Assembly (NCBI GenBank): GCA_035318985.1
Contig: DATHDP010000107.1
Coordinates: 1 to 37,257, forward strand
DNA length: 37,257 bases
Direction of reading: 5' to 3'
Origin: VBAS01 sp035318985
GTDB lineage: Bacteria > Bacteroidota > Bacteroidia > Chitinophagales > Chitinophagaceae
The notes beneath the pieces were generated by a model, which did not search any database, was not told where the DNA came from, and saw only the letters and a list, made by a program, of their open reading frames with translations. A program made the translations under genes and the position numbers. Shown here in pieces: positions 1 through 8,259 of this stretch (positions are counted from its first letter, which is position 1; every line of letters begins with the position of its first letter).

Positions 1-2
1 CA

Positions 3-2609
3 GGAATTAACAGGTCAATTATCGGGTACGGACTTGGTCTTTCTGTTGCAGATATAAATCTTGATGGTTATCCTGATCTGTATATAGGCAATGATTTTCA
101 GGAAAACGATTATCTCTACATTAATCAGAAGAATGGAACTATCAGAGATGAATTGGAATCGTCTATTATGCATACGAGCCAATTTAGCATGGGTACTGAT
201 GTGGCCGACATTACAAATGATGGATTTCCTGAAATTATTTCAATTGATATGATGCCCGAGGATCCTTACATTTTAAAAAGATCATTGGGCGAAAACGAGT
301 ATGACCTTTTTCACTACAAGATCAGGCATGGTTATCATCCTCAGTTTGCAAGAAACGCACTACAGCTAAACAGGAGAAATGGCTTGTTCAGCGAAGTTGG
401 TTTTTATAGTAATGTGTATGCAACAGACTGGAGCTGGGCAGCGTTGTGGACAGATTTTGATAATGATGGCTGGAAGGATCTGTTTATCAGTAATGGTATT
501 CCCAAACGGTTGAACGATATGGATTATATAAACTATGTCAGTAATGCGGAACTACAGGAAAAAATAAGGACAAATCGTGTTGATGAAAATGATATGGCGC
601 TGATAGAAAAATTCCCGCAGATAAAGCTGGCCAATAAATTCTATTTGAATAAGGGTGAGGCAAAGTTTGTTGATGCAGTTTCGATGATCAGGAACGATCA
701 AAAAACATATTCCAACGGATCTGCTTATGCAGATTTTGATAACGATGGGGATATGGATATAGTGGTAAATAATATAGATGAGCCAGCATTGATCTATAAA
801 AATCTTTCAAACAATGATGATACAAAAAAGACATTTCTTGAACTAAAATTAAAAGGGTCTCCAGAGAATTTAAATGCAATAGGTACAAAAGCAATTGTAT
901 TTACAAAAAATGAGGTGAGGACGTATGAAAAATTCCCGGTAAGAGGCTTCCAGGGCAGCATGGAAGTTCCCTTACATATCGGTCTTGATAAAGCTATAGT
1001 GGATTCCATCCTGCTTATCTGGCCTGATAATACATATGAAAGATTACCCGGAATAAAGGATTCAATTTTGAATATAGCATATAAACAGGGATTGCCACCA
1101 TTCAATTACAGCCTGATCAGGGAACATATTGTAAACCCGGTAAAAAAGACAGAAGATATTACAAATGAAACCGGGCTATCATATCTGCATGAAGAAAACC
1201 CATTTAATGAATTTGACCGTGAACCGCTGATCCCTTTCATGACTTCAAGAGAAGGGCCTGCATTGGCTGTAGGCGATATAAATGGTGATGGATTGGATGA
1301 TGTATTTATCGGATCGTCGAAACTTAAAAAACCAGGATTGTTTATTCAACAATCAAACGGAAGATTCTTAAGATCAAATCAACCTGCATTAGATGCTGAC
1401 AGTACTTATGAAGAAGTGGATGCAGTTTGGACCGATGTTAACAATGATAAATTTCCAGATCTTGTAGTTGCAAGTGGAGGCAATGAATATTATGGCAATA
1501 GTGATTACCTGTTACCAAGAATTTATTTGAATGATGGCAAAGGAAATCTTAATCGCTTAACTGATGCCTTTGATAGAACCGTGATGTTGACCGCATCTTG
1601 CGTAGCTCCTTATGATTTTAATGGTGATGGGTATATTGACCTTTTCATTGGCGGCAGGGCGGTTCCAAATGAATACGGAACAATTCCACAATCTTATTTA
1701 TTAAAGAATGATGGTAAGGGAAAGTTTACAGACGTAACCGATCAGTATAGTAAAGAATTATCAAAAGCAGGTTTTGTAAAGCATGCATCATGGAGTGATC
1801 TTGATAATGACGGGGATAAAGATCTCGTGCTGTCATTGGAATGGGATGGTATTGTTGGATTCATAAATGACAAGGAAAAGTTTTCTAAAAAATACCTGAC
1901 TGACAAAAAGGGCTGGTGGAATTTTACGCTGCCAGTTGACATAGACGGAGATGGCGATCTTGATCTAATTGCCGGTAATCTTGGATTAAATAACAGGCTG
2001 AAAGCTTCTGATAACCACCCGGTAAAACTTTACTACAACGATTTTGATGATAATGGTAAAAAGGAACAAGTCCTTACTTATTATCTCCAGGGCAAAGAAA
2101 TTCCGTTTGCTACTAAAGAAGAACTGGTAAAGCAGATCCCGGAGTTGAAAAAGAAATATTTGTATGCAGAAGGATTTGCAAAGGCATCCTTGAATGATAT
2201 TTTTAAAAAAGAAAAACTAGAAAAGTCAGATCTGTTTTCAGTTAATTATTTTTCGAACGTAATTTTAATAAATAATGGCAACTGGAATTTTACTTTAAAA
2301 GATCTGCCATGGGAGGCCCAACTTACACCTTACCGCGATGCTGCAATAGCAGATGTAAATAATGACAACAAGCCTGATATTTTACTGGGGGGAAATTTCT
2401 ATCCAAATAATATTCAAATGGGAGAATATGACGGCGATTACGGAACAGTTTTAATAAATAATGGTAACGGAAATTTCAGTTGTAGTTTGTTAAATGGATG
2501 TATTATAAAAGGAGAAGTGCGACACATAAGGAAACTAAATTCCGGGAAAAAAGAATCATACATTCTCGCAAGAAATAATGATAGTTTAAAAGTGATAAGG
2601 TTTCATTAA
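3..2609 (+). CDS. FG-GAP/VCBS repeat protein with ASPIC/UnbV domain, 5'-truncated by window edge
   Basis: The frame is open from base 3 to the TAA at 2607-2609 (868 residues), so the gene begins before the window. Starts at 153 or later would be internal. At least ten calcium-loop FG-GAP/VCBS motifs are visible, such as DINLDGYPDLYIGND at the very start, DFDNDGWKDLF, DFNGDGYIDLFIGG and DIDGDGDLDLIAGN. They form a beta-propeller-like array. Between the fourth and fifth clear motifs lies a segment (GTKAIVF ... RGFQGSMEVPLHIGL ... ILLIWPDN) typical of the ASPIC/UnbV domain. Full-length members in Bacteroidota are usually about 1100 residues, exported, and often sit near SusC/SusD pairs. Function is not established; surface binding or adhesion is an inference. 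The N-terminus and signal peptide are outside the window. It ends exactly where the convergent next gene ends. Confidence 0.9.
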   Translation, partial: GINRSIIGYGLGLSVADINLDGYPDLYIGNDFQENDYLYINQKNGTIRDELESSIMHTSQFSMGTDVADITNDGFPEIISIDMMPEDPYILKRSLGENEYDLFHYKIRHGYHPQFARNALQLNRRNGLFSEVGFYSNVYATDWSWAALWTDFDNDGWKDLFISNGIPKRLNDMDYINYVSNAELQEKIRTNRVDENDMALIEKFPQIKLANKFYLNKGEAKFVDAVSMIRNDQKTYSNGSAYADFDNDGDMDIVVNNIDEPALIYKNLSNNDDTKKTFLELKLKGSPENLNAIGTKAIVFTKNEVRTYEKFPVRGFQGSMEVPLHIGLDKAIVDSILLIWPDNTYERLPGIKDSILNIAYKQGLPPFNYSLIREHIVNPVKKTEDITNETGLSYLHEENPFNEFDREPLIPFMTSREGPALAVGDINGDGLDDVFIGSSKLKKPGLFIQQSNGRFLRSNQPALDADSTYEEVDAVWTDVNNDKFPDLVVASGGNEYYGNSDYLLPRIYLNDGKGNLNRLTDAFDRTVMLTASCVAPYDFNGDGYIDLFIGGRAVPNEYGTIPQSYLLKNDGKGKFTDVTDQYSKELSKAGFVKHASWSDLDNDGDKDLVLSLEWDGIVGFINDKEKFSKKYLTDKKGWWNFTLPVDIDGDGDLDLIAGNLGLNNRLKASDNHPVKLYYNDFDDNGKKEQVLTYYLQGKEIPFATKEELVKQIPELKKKYLYAEGFAKASLNDIFKKEKLEKSDLFSVNYFSNVILINNGNWNFTLKDLPWEAQLTPYRDAAIADVNNDNKPDILLGGNFYPNNIQMGEYDGDYGTVLINNGNGNFSCSLLNGCIIKGEVRHIRKLNSGKKESYILARNNDSLKVIRFH

Positions 2610-3530
2610 TTAAAATACGGGGTAGTACAAACGGGTGATCCATTTTGTTGTATCTGGTTCTTTTGTTCGGTCGGTAACAAGCAATTGATAAGGAATAGCG
2701 GGAGAATTGAATTTATAGTCTGCACGATAGTTCTCGAGTTCTTTCAGGCCCTTTTTAATCGTGTATGGTCCGCCTTGTATCTCCGCCTCTAAAATATTTC
2801 CTCCTTTCAATAGAAATTTAGGAGCAAACTCATTGGTTTTTGGCAATACCTTATCAACAGGTATTGCTGTCATTGCTTCATACCGGGAGTTGCCAAGCTC
2901 AAATACATTCAGCATTGGTGAGTTTTTTTCAATAGCGTTATTCTGACTAATATATTTTTTGAGGCTTTGTATCATCGAATCAACTTCTTGTACATTTGGG
3001 TAATGATCGAATTGCCGGCGGGTGGAGATCAGTGCCGAATCTTTAACCAATGTTTCCTTGATATCAACTCCATAAATGTTTTCCTTTTTTTGAAGAAATG
3101 TTTCCAGGCTTTGCAGAATTTCATTCATATTTTTTTCTGTTTGCTTTGCATGCCGATACCGTTCAAAGCGTTTAAAAGGATCATTACTGCTTACTTGTTC
3201 TGCATTCCACAAGATCGTCAATGTATTTGCGTTTACAAGTACAAGTTCCATTTGGCTGTTTATTGTATCCTTATCAGAATAAATATCAACGTCAAACACA
3301 TTAAAGAGCTTTCCCTTAATAGAATATGTTTGCTGGTTATAAGCAAAAGGAGTTTCACCGGGCCACCATTTTTTCCGGTTACTGTCATTTATCAGTGTAC
3401 GAAACACAGCGGGCAATGCTGCATTCAAAGGAACAGCAGCTTCAATTTTTATTTTGCGGGGGATAAATAAATAATCTGCCGCTAAAAGAAATGCTATTGA
3501 TAAAACCAATCCTATTAATACTTTTTTCAT
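2610..3530 (-). CDS. membrane-anchored SRPBCC / GyrI-like domain protein
   Basis: A 306-residue protein with one N-terminal hydrophobic segment (about residues 4-20), which would anchor or export it. The following part (about 28-145; NDSNRKKWWPG, then alternating strands) resembles the SRPBCC/polyketide-cyclase-like fold. The C-terminal half (about 155-300; VDIKETLVKDSALISTRR ... GGPYTIKKGLKELENY) resembles the GyrI-like/AraC effector-binding fold. Such two-domain proteins are common and uncharacterised in Bacteroidota; binding of a small ligand is an inference. The stop codon abuts that of the upstream convergent gene with no base between, so neither gene has a private 3' region. It is divergent from the sugar transporter, with 134 bp between. 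Confidence 0.75.
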   Translation of the reverse strand: MKKVLIGLVLSIAFLLAADYLFIPRKIKIEAAVPLNAALPAVFRTLINDSNRKKWWPGETPFAYNQQTYSIKGKLFNVFDVDIYSDKDTINSQMELVLVNANTLTILWNAEQVSSNDPFKRFERYRHAKQTEKNMNEILQSLETFLQKKENIYGVDIKETLVKDSALISTRRQFDHYPNVQEVDSMIQSLKKYISQNNAIEKNSPMLNVFELGNSRYEAMTAIPVDKVLPKTNEFAPKFLLKGGNILEAEIQGGPYTIKKGLKELENYRADYKFNSPAIPYQLLVTDRTKEPDTTKWITRLYYPVF

Positions 3531-3664
3531 ACTATTTACAAATGACTGGCAAAAATAGGAAGAGGAATGTAATTAACTTATTAGTTTTATAAAGGAGAAA
3601 AAAAGCTATAAATCTGGAATTTCATTATTACTTTCCTATTTGATCATCAAATCAACTATCGTTT

Positions 3665-4978
3665 ATGAACCGAAACTTAATTATATGGTCGATCACCGTG
3701 GCACTCGGAGGTTTTTTGTTTGGAATGGATGTAGCGGTTATATCCGGAGCGGAACAAGTGATACAAAAACTTTGGGGTTTAAGTAAACTGATGCATGGCA
3801 CTGCGATCGCTATGGCTTTATATGGAACAATAGTTGGCGCTATCATCGGCAGTTTTCCTGCAAATAAATTTGGACGAAAAAAGACACTGCTTTGGATCGG
3901 GATCATTTTTCTTATTTCATCAATAGGAGCGGCGATTGCACAAGATGTAAATACATTTATGGTTTTCCGGTTCCTTGGCGGGTTTGCTATCGGGGCTTCT
4001 TCAGTCGTTGCTCCAATTTATATTTCTGAAATAGCGCCTCCAAAATATCGGGGTCGTTTAGCAGCTTCTTTCCAACTGAATATTGTTGCTGGGATCTTGT
4101 TTGCTTACTTATCAAACTATTTATTACAGGGTGTGGGCGGAGAAAATGATTGGCGTTATATGCTTGCTGTTGTTGCCATTCCTTCTTTGCTATTTTCAAT
4201 TTTTATGTTGTTTACTCCTGAAAGCCCCCGGTGGCTGATCCTGTATAGGAACAATGAAACGGAAGCAAGAAAAATTTTTGCTTTAAGCGGGGCACCTGCA
4301 GATGAAATAATTCACGAAATAAAAAATTCTGTACAGCAGCAAAAAAAAGAATCGCTTTTCTCAGGAAAATTTAACCGGTATATCCTGCTTGCTTTTCTTA
4401 TCGCTTTTTTTAACCAGCTTTCCGGTATTAATGCCATTATATATTTTGCGTCAAGGGTATTTAAAATGGCTGGATTAGAAAAGAGCAGCGCATTTCTTTC
4501 CAGCGTAGGTATCGGTGTTGTCAATTTTATTTTCACGTTAGTAGGTTGGTATCTCATAGATCGTCTTGGGAGAAGAACATTAATGTTTATTGGCTCTATC
4601 GGGTATATTATTTCATTATCATTGATTGCATTTTCTTTTTCCGGCGATTCACATGGAAGCATTACCTGGTTTGTTTTTTTATTCATTGCTGCACATGCAG
4701 TCGGCCAGGGCGCCGTTATCTGGGTTTTTATCTCTGAAGTTTTTCCGAATTCAGTTCGGGCGGCAGGTATGTCTTTAGGGAGTTTGACGCATTGGTTTTT
4801 TGCAGCGCTTATATCGCAAACATTTACATTTTTTGCGGAGTCGCCATCAATTGGTCCGGCAATAATATTTGCATTCTTTGCAGCGATGATGGTATTTCAA
4901 TTATTATTTGTGTGGAAGCTAATGCCGGAAACAAAAGGAATAGCTTTGGAAGATATGAATGCAAGGATAGGTCATTGA
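3665..4978 (+). CDS. MFS sugar porter (sugar:H+ symporter)
   Basis: A 437-residue protein with about 12 hydrophobic segments, the usual size for the sugar porter family (XylE/GalP/GLUT-like). Family marks are present: NKFGRKK in the loop between helices 2 and 3, RFLGGFAIGASSVVAPIYISE on helix 4, RGRL, PESPRWL after helix 6, the QLSGINAIIYF helix-7 motif, DRLGRR between helices 8 and 9, and PETKG near the C-terminus. It should import a monosaccharide across the inner membrane with protons; the exact sugar cannot be read from sequence. It is followed after 57 bp by a PfkB-type sugar kinase on the same strand, so the pair probably handles uptake and phosphorylation of one hexose, perhaps fructose. 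Start chosen at the ATG giving the normal short cytoplasmic N-terminus. Confidence 0.93.
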   Translation: MNRNLIIWSITVALGGFLFGMDVAVISGAEQVIQKLWGLSKLMHGTAIAMALYGTIVGAIIGSFPANKFGRKKTLLWIGIIFLISSIGAAIAQDVNTFMVFRFLGGFAIGASSVVAPIYISEIAPPKYRGRLAASFQLNIVAGILFAYLSNYLLQGVGGENDWRYMLAVVAIPSLLFSIFMLFTPESPRWLILYRNNETEARKIFALSGAPADEIIHEIKNSVQQQKKESLFSGKFNRYILLAFLIAFFNQLSGINAIIYFASRVFKMAGLEKSSAFLSSVGIGVVNFIFTLVGWYLIDRLGRRTLMFIGSIGYIISLSLIAFSFSGDSHGSITWFVFLFIAAHAVGQGAVIWVFISEVFPNSVRAAGMSLGSLTHWFFAALISQTFTFFAESPSIGPAIIFAFFAAMMVFQLLFVWKLMPETKGIALEDMNARIGH

Positions 4979-5013
4979 ACAAAATGAAAATCTTATTTAT
5001 AGTAAATATAAAA

Positions 5014-5035
5014 TTTCCCTTTAGGGGCTAGGGTC
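5014..5035. repeat. short dispersed repeat, CCCTTTAGGGG type, directly before the kinase start codon
   Basis: The 22 bp before the ATG at 5036 read TTCCCTTTAGGGGCTAGGGTC-like sequence. In reverse complement this matches 29845-29870 (ACCCCCTGTCCCCCTAAAGGGGA), downstream of rpsB. The shared part is a small palindrome around CCCCTAAAGGG followed by a second C-run. The AGGGG falls about 10 nt before the start codon, so the element may serve as the ribosome binding site. Only two copies were seen in this window; membership of a genome-wide family is an inference. Confidence 0.5.
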
Positions 5036-5989
5036 ATGGAAAAAATTCTTTGTATTGGCGAAGCATTGATCGACATGATCTGCACAGATAAAGGAAAGCA
5101 ATTATCAGAAGGGGAAAATTTCTTAAAAAAACCCGGCGGTGCACCCACAAATGTTGCTGCTGCTATTGCTGCATTAGGGGGTGATGTGGAATTAGCAGCT
5201 AAGATTGGCAAAGATCCATTTGGCCAACACCTTATTGATGTGATGGATTCATTTGGAGTAAGTACAAAATGGATGCTACAGGATGAAAATTATTTTACCA
5301 CATTCGCTTTTGTCTCATTGATGGAAGACGGAGAAAGGGATTTTTATTTTAATCGCGGTGCTGATGGGCAATTGAATCGTGATGAAGTAGATGCCATCAA
5401 CCTTGAAAAATTTTCAATAATTCATTTTGGTTCAGCCACTGCTTTTTTACCGGGACCATTGCAAATTGCGTATCAAAGCCTGCTTCAAAAATCATTATTG
5501 CAGGAAATTTTTATCAGTTTCGATCCAAACTACAGACACTTATTGTTTCAAAACGATCAACAGTCTTTTATTCACCAGAGCTGGAATTTTTTGGATTGTT
5601 GTCACTTCTATAAAGTAAGTGATGAAGAAGCGATGATGCTGACCGGACGTTCAACCTTAACAGACGCTGTGAACGATCTTCTGCTAAGAACAACATCAGT
5701 ATTTGCGATCACCTTAGGAAAAGAAGGAACCTTGCTTGGCTTTGATGGAGAAACAAAGATCATTCCTAGTATAAAAGTAAATGCTATAGATACAACCGGT
5801 GCCGGTGATGCATTTGTAGGAGCAGTACTATTCCAACTGGCAGACAGACCAGTAAAAGAGGTCAGGTCATTGGCAATGGCGGAATGGGAACAAATAATTG
5901 CTAATGCTAATAAGGCAGGTGCAAGAACCTGTGAGTACATGGGCGCCATGGAGGCATTTAAACATTTAAGCGGCGATATATTTAGCTAA
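5036..5989 (+). CDS. PfkB-family carbohydrate kinase, probable fructokinase
   Basis: A 317-residue cytoplasmic sugar kinase of the ribokinase/PfkB family, at normal length. Near the N-terminus KKPGGAPTNVAAAIAALGG (31-49) is the sugar-binding glycine motif (first PfkB signature). DTTGAGDAF (252-260) is the second signature, with the anion hole and catalytic Asp258. It phosphorylates a sugar with ATP. The closest general pattern (IGEALIDMI, GGAPTNVA, FYFNRGADGQL) is that of bacterial fructokinases making fructose-6-phosphate, but substrate assignment is an inference. It lies 57 bp downstream of the sugar porter and is probably co-transcribed with it. The start at 5036 follows a G-rich stretch that belongs to a dispersed repeat, an unusual leader for this phylum. 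Confidence 0.9.
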   Translation: MEKILCIGEALIDMICTDKGKQLSEGENFLKKPGGAPTNVAAAIAALGGDVELAAKIGKDPFGQHLIDVMDSFGVSTKWMLQDENYFTTFAFVSLMEDGERDFYFNRGADGQLNRDEVDAINLEKFSIIHFGSATAFLPGPLQIAYQSLLQKSLLQEIFISFDPNYRHLLFQNDQQSFIHQSWNFLDCCHFYKVSDEEAMMLTGRSTLTDAVNDLLLRTTSVFAITLGKEGTLLGFDGETKIIPSIKVNAIDTTGAGDAFVGAVLFQLADRPVKEVRSLAMAEWEQIIANANKAGARTCEYMGAMEAFKHLSGDIFS

Positions 5990-6053
5990 GAGAAATGGGC
6001 AGGCAGTATTGAAAGAAGTATTCGTACAATCTCCGAAATGAATTTTTGTTAAC

Positions 6054-6120
6054 CCAACATTATTACTACTATTAAACTTCTGTTGCGTCGCACTCGTGTA
6101 CGCATTGTAATTCTATTGTG
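6054..6120 (+). repeat. dispersed intergenic repeat, copy R1 (core TTGCGTCGCACTC)
   Basis: In the gap between the sugar kinase and the small membrane protein, 6054-6095 aligns without gaps to 29934-29975 at 36 of 42 positions, counted by eye. It includes the identical 15-mer TGTTGCGTCGCACTC (6081-6095). The match decays to the right but resumes around TTCTATTG (6111-6118) with a 1-nt offset. A third copy in the opposite orientation is at 31761-31803. The core holds a 9-nt dyad TGCG-T-CGCA. No coding potential was seen. Confidence 0.7.
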
Positions 6121-6128
6121 CATTTTTA

Positions 6129-6545
6129 TTAACGGTTTCTCAAAATTGCCAAGGTCATTAATGCAGCAAATGATAGAAAAAAATATATAAACAGTAAGAC
6201 TCGGTGATTAATCTCTTTATCATAGTGTTCGTAATCGAATTCCTCTTTCATGTCTTTTAATTTCTTTTCTTTAATTCCAAAATATAGAAGAAAAAAAACA
6301 GGTGCCATAAAAAGCATCAGTTTGATGTATCTCAAGCTCCTTGATTCATTTGCACTCATCAGTATATAATTGTCTATTTGAAGGATTATTGCAACTATTA
6401 GTAGATGAATATAAATTAAAAGGGTTACTCCAAAATTGAACTTAGGTAGGCGACATCTTTTCGTGGCCCTTTTGAATAGTAAGTGTAAAACAGATAAGTT
6501 ACATAACGAATGAATTTCATTTTTCCCATTTTGAAAGCGAATCAA
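6129..6545 (-). CDS. small hypothetical membrane protein
   Basis: A 138-residue protein with three likely membrane helices (about 38-58, 74-92 and 114-133). Between the last two is a charged stretch, GIKEKKLKDMKEEFDYEHYDKEINHR. The layout resembles small uncharacterised Bacteroidota membrane proteins with a KEKxxKxxEEFE loop; no function is known to me. It lies 63 bp downstream of the trehalase gene on the same strand and could be a trailing gene of that transcript. Codon choice and length make it plausible but not certain, and the true start could lie further in, before the first helix. The only other content of the adjacent gap is repeat R1. Confidence 0.55.
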   Translation of the reverse strand: MIRFQNGKNEIHSLCNLSVLHLLFKRATKRCRLPKFNFGVTLLIYIHLLIVAIILQIDNYILMSANESRSLRYIKLMLFMAPVFFLLYFGIKEKKLKDMKEEFDYEHYDKEINHRVLLFIYFFLSFAALMTLAILRNR

Positions 6546-6608
6546 TAGACCCGTAAGGCGCAGAATACTGCAAGAATAACTTTCTATCCGCTTCTTTTAT
6601 TTTGCTAA

Positions 6609-8195
6609 TCATTCAGGCTTTCCATATTTAGCAATCAATGCAAGCAATACGCCATTGGTCCAGCCAAATCCATCTTGTCCCGGATATTCGCCGCCACCAG
6701 CTTCAAGATGAGTATCGACAACATTATACTTTTCCATCAACTTACCAGTACGATTATATACATCGATATTCAATTTCATCCAGCGCATTGAAATATCTTT
6801 CGCCAATTCTTTTTGCCCGCAACGATCAAGACCCCAGATGGTCATCCATTGCAAAGGCGCCCAACCATTTGGCGAATCCCATTGCTGGTTTGTGTTTTTT
6901 TCTGTCGTAGTTACGCCGCCGGGTTGTAGCAGTTTTGATTTCATTGCTTCAGCAGCTTTTTTTGCCTGCAGGCTTAGGTAATCAGGTTTGCTTTCAAAAA
7001 AGCAAAATGGATACATACCTGCCGGTGTCACTTCATTTAATATTTTTTGTGTTTTAAAATTATAATCGCAGTAATAATTCAGTTTTGAGTTCCAGCAATA
7101 TTTATCAATAGCAACTCTTCTTCTCTCCGCTTTTTTCCGGTATTCATTTGCCAGGCTATCCTTGCCACCTGTCTGATAGCCTTTTGCAATTGTATATTCA
7201 AGATTCAGCAATAAAGCATTCAGATCAACAGCGATATAATTTGTCGTTTGAATGGATGTAATATTCTTGCCATCTGCAAACCAGCGATTACTGAAATCAA
7301 TTCCGCTTTCAGCTCCGGCACGCAGATGTTTATACATTTCTACTACATTCCTTTTTGAGTTTTTTGCGACTTCAAAATCTTCACGCCAGCTTTCCTGTCT
7401 TGGCACATTGCTATCATCCCAATAACGATTTAAAATAGTTCCATCCTTCAATTTCACAACACGACGATAAGCCTCTCCAGCTTTTAATTTTGAAGACCCA
7501 TCCATCCAAAATTTATATTCTTTTTGTAATGCAGGAAGAAAAGTAACGTATACATTATCTCCTTTTATCGTGGCAAGCAATTGTACCATAGCAGCAAAGA
7601 AAGGAGGCTGCGAACGGCCAATATAATAGCTCCTGTTTCCATTTGGAATATGTCCGTATGTTTCGATGAGGTAAGCAAAATTCTTGATCATGTTCCCGAT
7701 CATTTCCGTTTCACCACTTTCTTTTAATCCAAGCATAGTAAAATACGAGTCCCAATAATAAATTTCACGGAAGCGTCCACCCGGAACAATGTATGAATAT
7801 GGTAATGGCAATAAGGAACTTCCTTCGATCTTTTTATCAGGCTCACGACGTAATGCACCCCAAAGATTTTTGATATGCATCACCACATCTTTTTCCTGCT
7901 GAATATAATTGACAGTTGGAGGAACAGGAGGAAGATCAAAATTCTCTTTTACAAAAAGCTCCAATGAAAATCTTAGTGCCGGGTTTTTTTTAATAGCGAG
8001 GTAATCTTTTATAATTTCCTTTGGGTCTTTTTTGGGCACACAATCCACAAAAGTTTTTCCATCAGGAAAAATTTTAGACATCTGTACATCTTTAAAAAGT
8101 TCGCCATAAACCTGGTCGGGAGTTTGCACTTTTGTTTGAGCCGGGATCAGCCCAAAAGAAAAAAGAGTGATGAGGATAAGAGTAGTTTTTTTCAT
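6609..8195 (-). CDS. treA: periplasmic trehalase, glycoside hydrolase family 37
   Basis: A 528-residue enzyme, the usual trehalase length, that hydrolyses alpha,alpha-trehalose to two glucose. A signal peptide ending LIPAQ (residues 1-20) sends it to the periplasm. Both family signatures are present: PGGRFREIYYWDSY (138-151) and QWDSPNGWAP (438-447). The catalytic acid is expected at Asp300 in AESGIDFSNRW and the base at Glu488 in LMEKYNV, by analogy with Asp312 and Glu496 of the E. coli periplasmic enzyme. The glycine-rich lid GGGEYPGQDGFGWTNGV (500-516) is intact. It sits in a minus-strand series below DUF3179 (64 bp gap). With the GH65 gene and the Sus operon it points to an alpha-glucosyl disaccharide locus. 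Confidence 0.95.
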   Translation of the reverse strand: MKKTTLILITLFSFGLIPAQTKVQTPDQVYGELFKDVQMSKIFPDGKTFVDCVPKKDPKEIIKDYLAIKKNPALRFSLELFVKENFDLPPVPPTVNYIQQEKDVVMHIKNLWGALRREPDKKIEGSSLLPLPYSYIVPGGRFREIYYWDSYFTMLGLKESGETEMIGNMIKNFAYLIETYGHIPNGNRSYYIGRSQPPFFAAMVQLLATIKGDNVYVTFLPALQKEYKFWMDGSSKLKAGEAYRRVVKLKDGTILNRYWDDSNVPRQESWREDFEVAKNSKRNVVEMYKHLRAGAESGIDFSNRWFADGKNITSIQTTNYIAVDLNALLLNLEYTIAKGYQTGGKDSLANEYRKKAERRRVAIDKYCWNSKLNYYCDYNFKTQKILNEVTPAGMYPFCFFESKPDYLSLQAKKAAEAMKSKLLQPGGVTTTEKNTNQQWDSPNGWAPLQWMTIWGLDRCGQKELAKDISMRWMKLNIDVYNRTGKLMEKYNVVDTHLEAGGGEYPGQDGFGWTNGVLLALIAKYGKPE

Positions 8196-8211
8196 GCCGG
8201 TAAATTCACTT

Positions 8212-8238
8212 TAAAGATACACGAACCGAACCGGACAA
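8212..8238 (-). promoter_or_regulatory. candidate promoter for the trehalase gene
   Basis: Read on the minus strand: TTG (8236-8238), a 16-nt spacer, then TATCTTTA (8219-8212), one mismatch from the Bacteroidota -7 consensus TAnnTTTG. It lies 17 bp before the start codon. The short spacer and the mismatch make it tentative. Confidence 0.35.
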
Positions 8239-8259
8239 TAGAAAAACTGCCGTGACAAA

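Noticed and set aside
2967..3470. 167-residue plus-strand ORF opposite the SRPBCC/GyrI-like gene
   Set aside because: It is rich in Cys, Ile and Phe with no domain, and fully antisense to a gene with a coherent domain layout.
4312..4686. 124-residue minus-strand ORF inside the sugar porter gene
   Set aside because: It is antisense to an intact transporter; its composition is just the mirror of membrane-helix codons.
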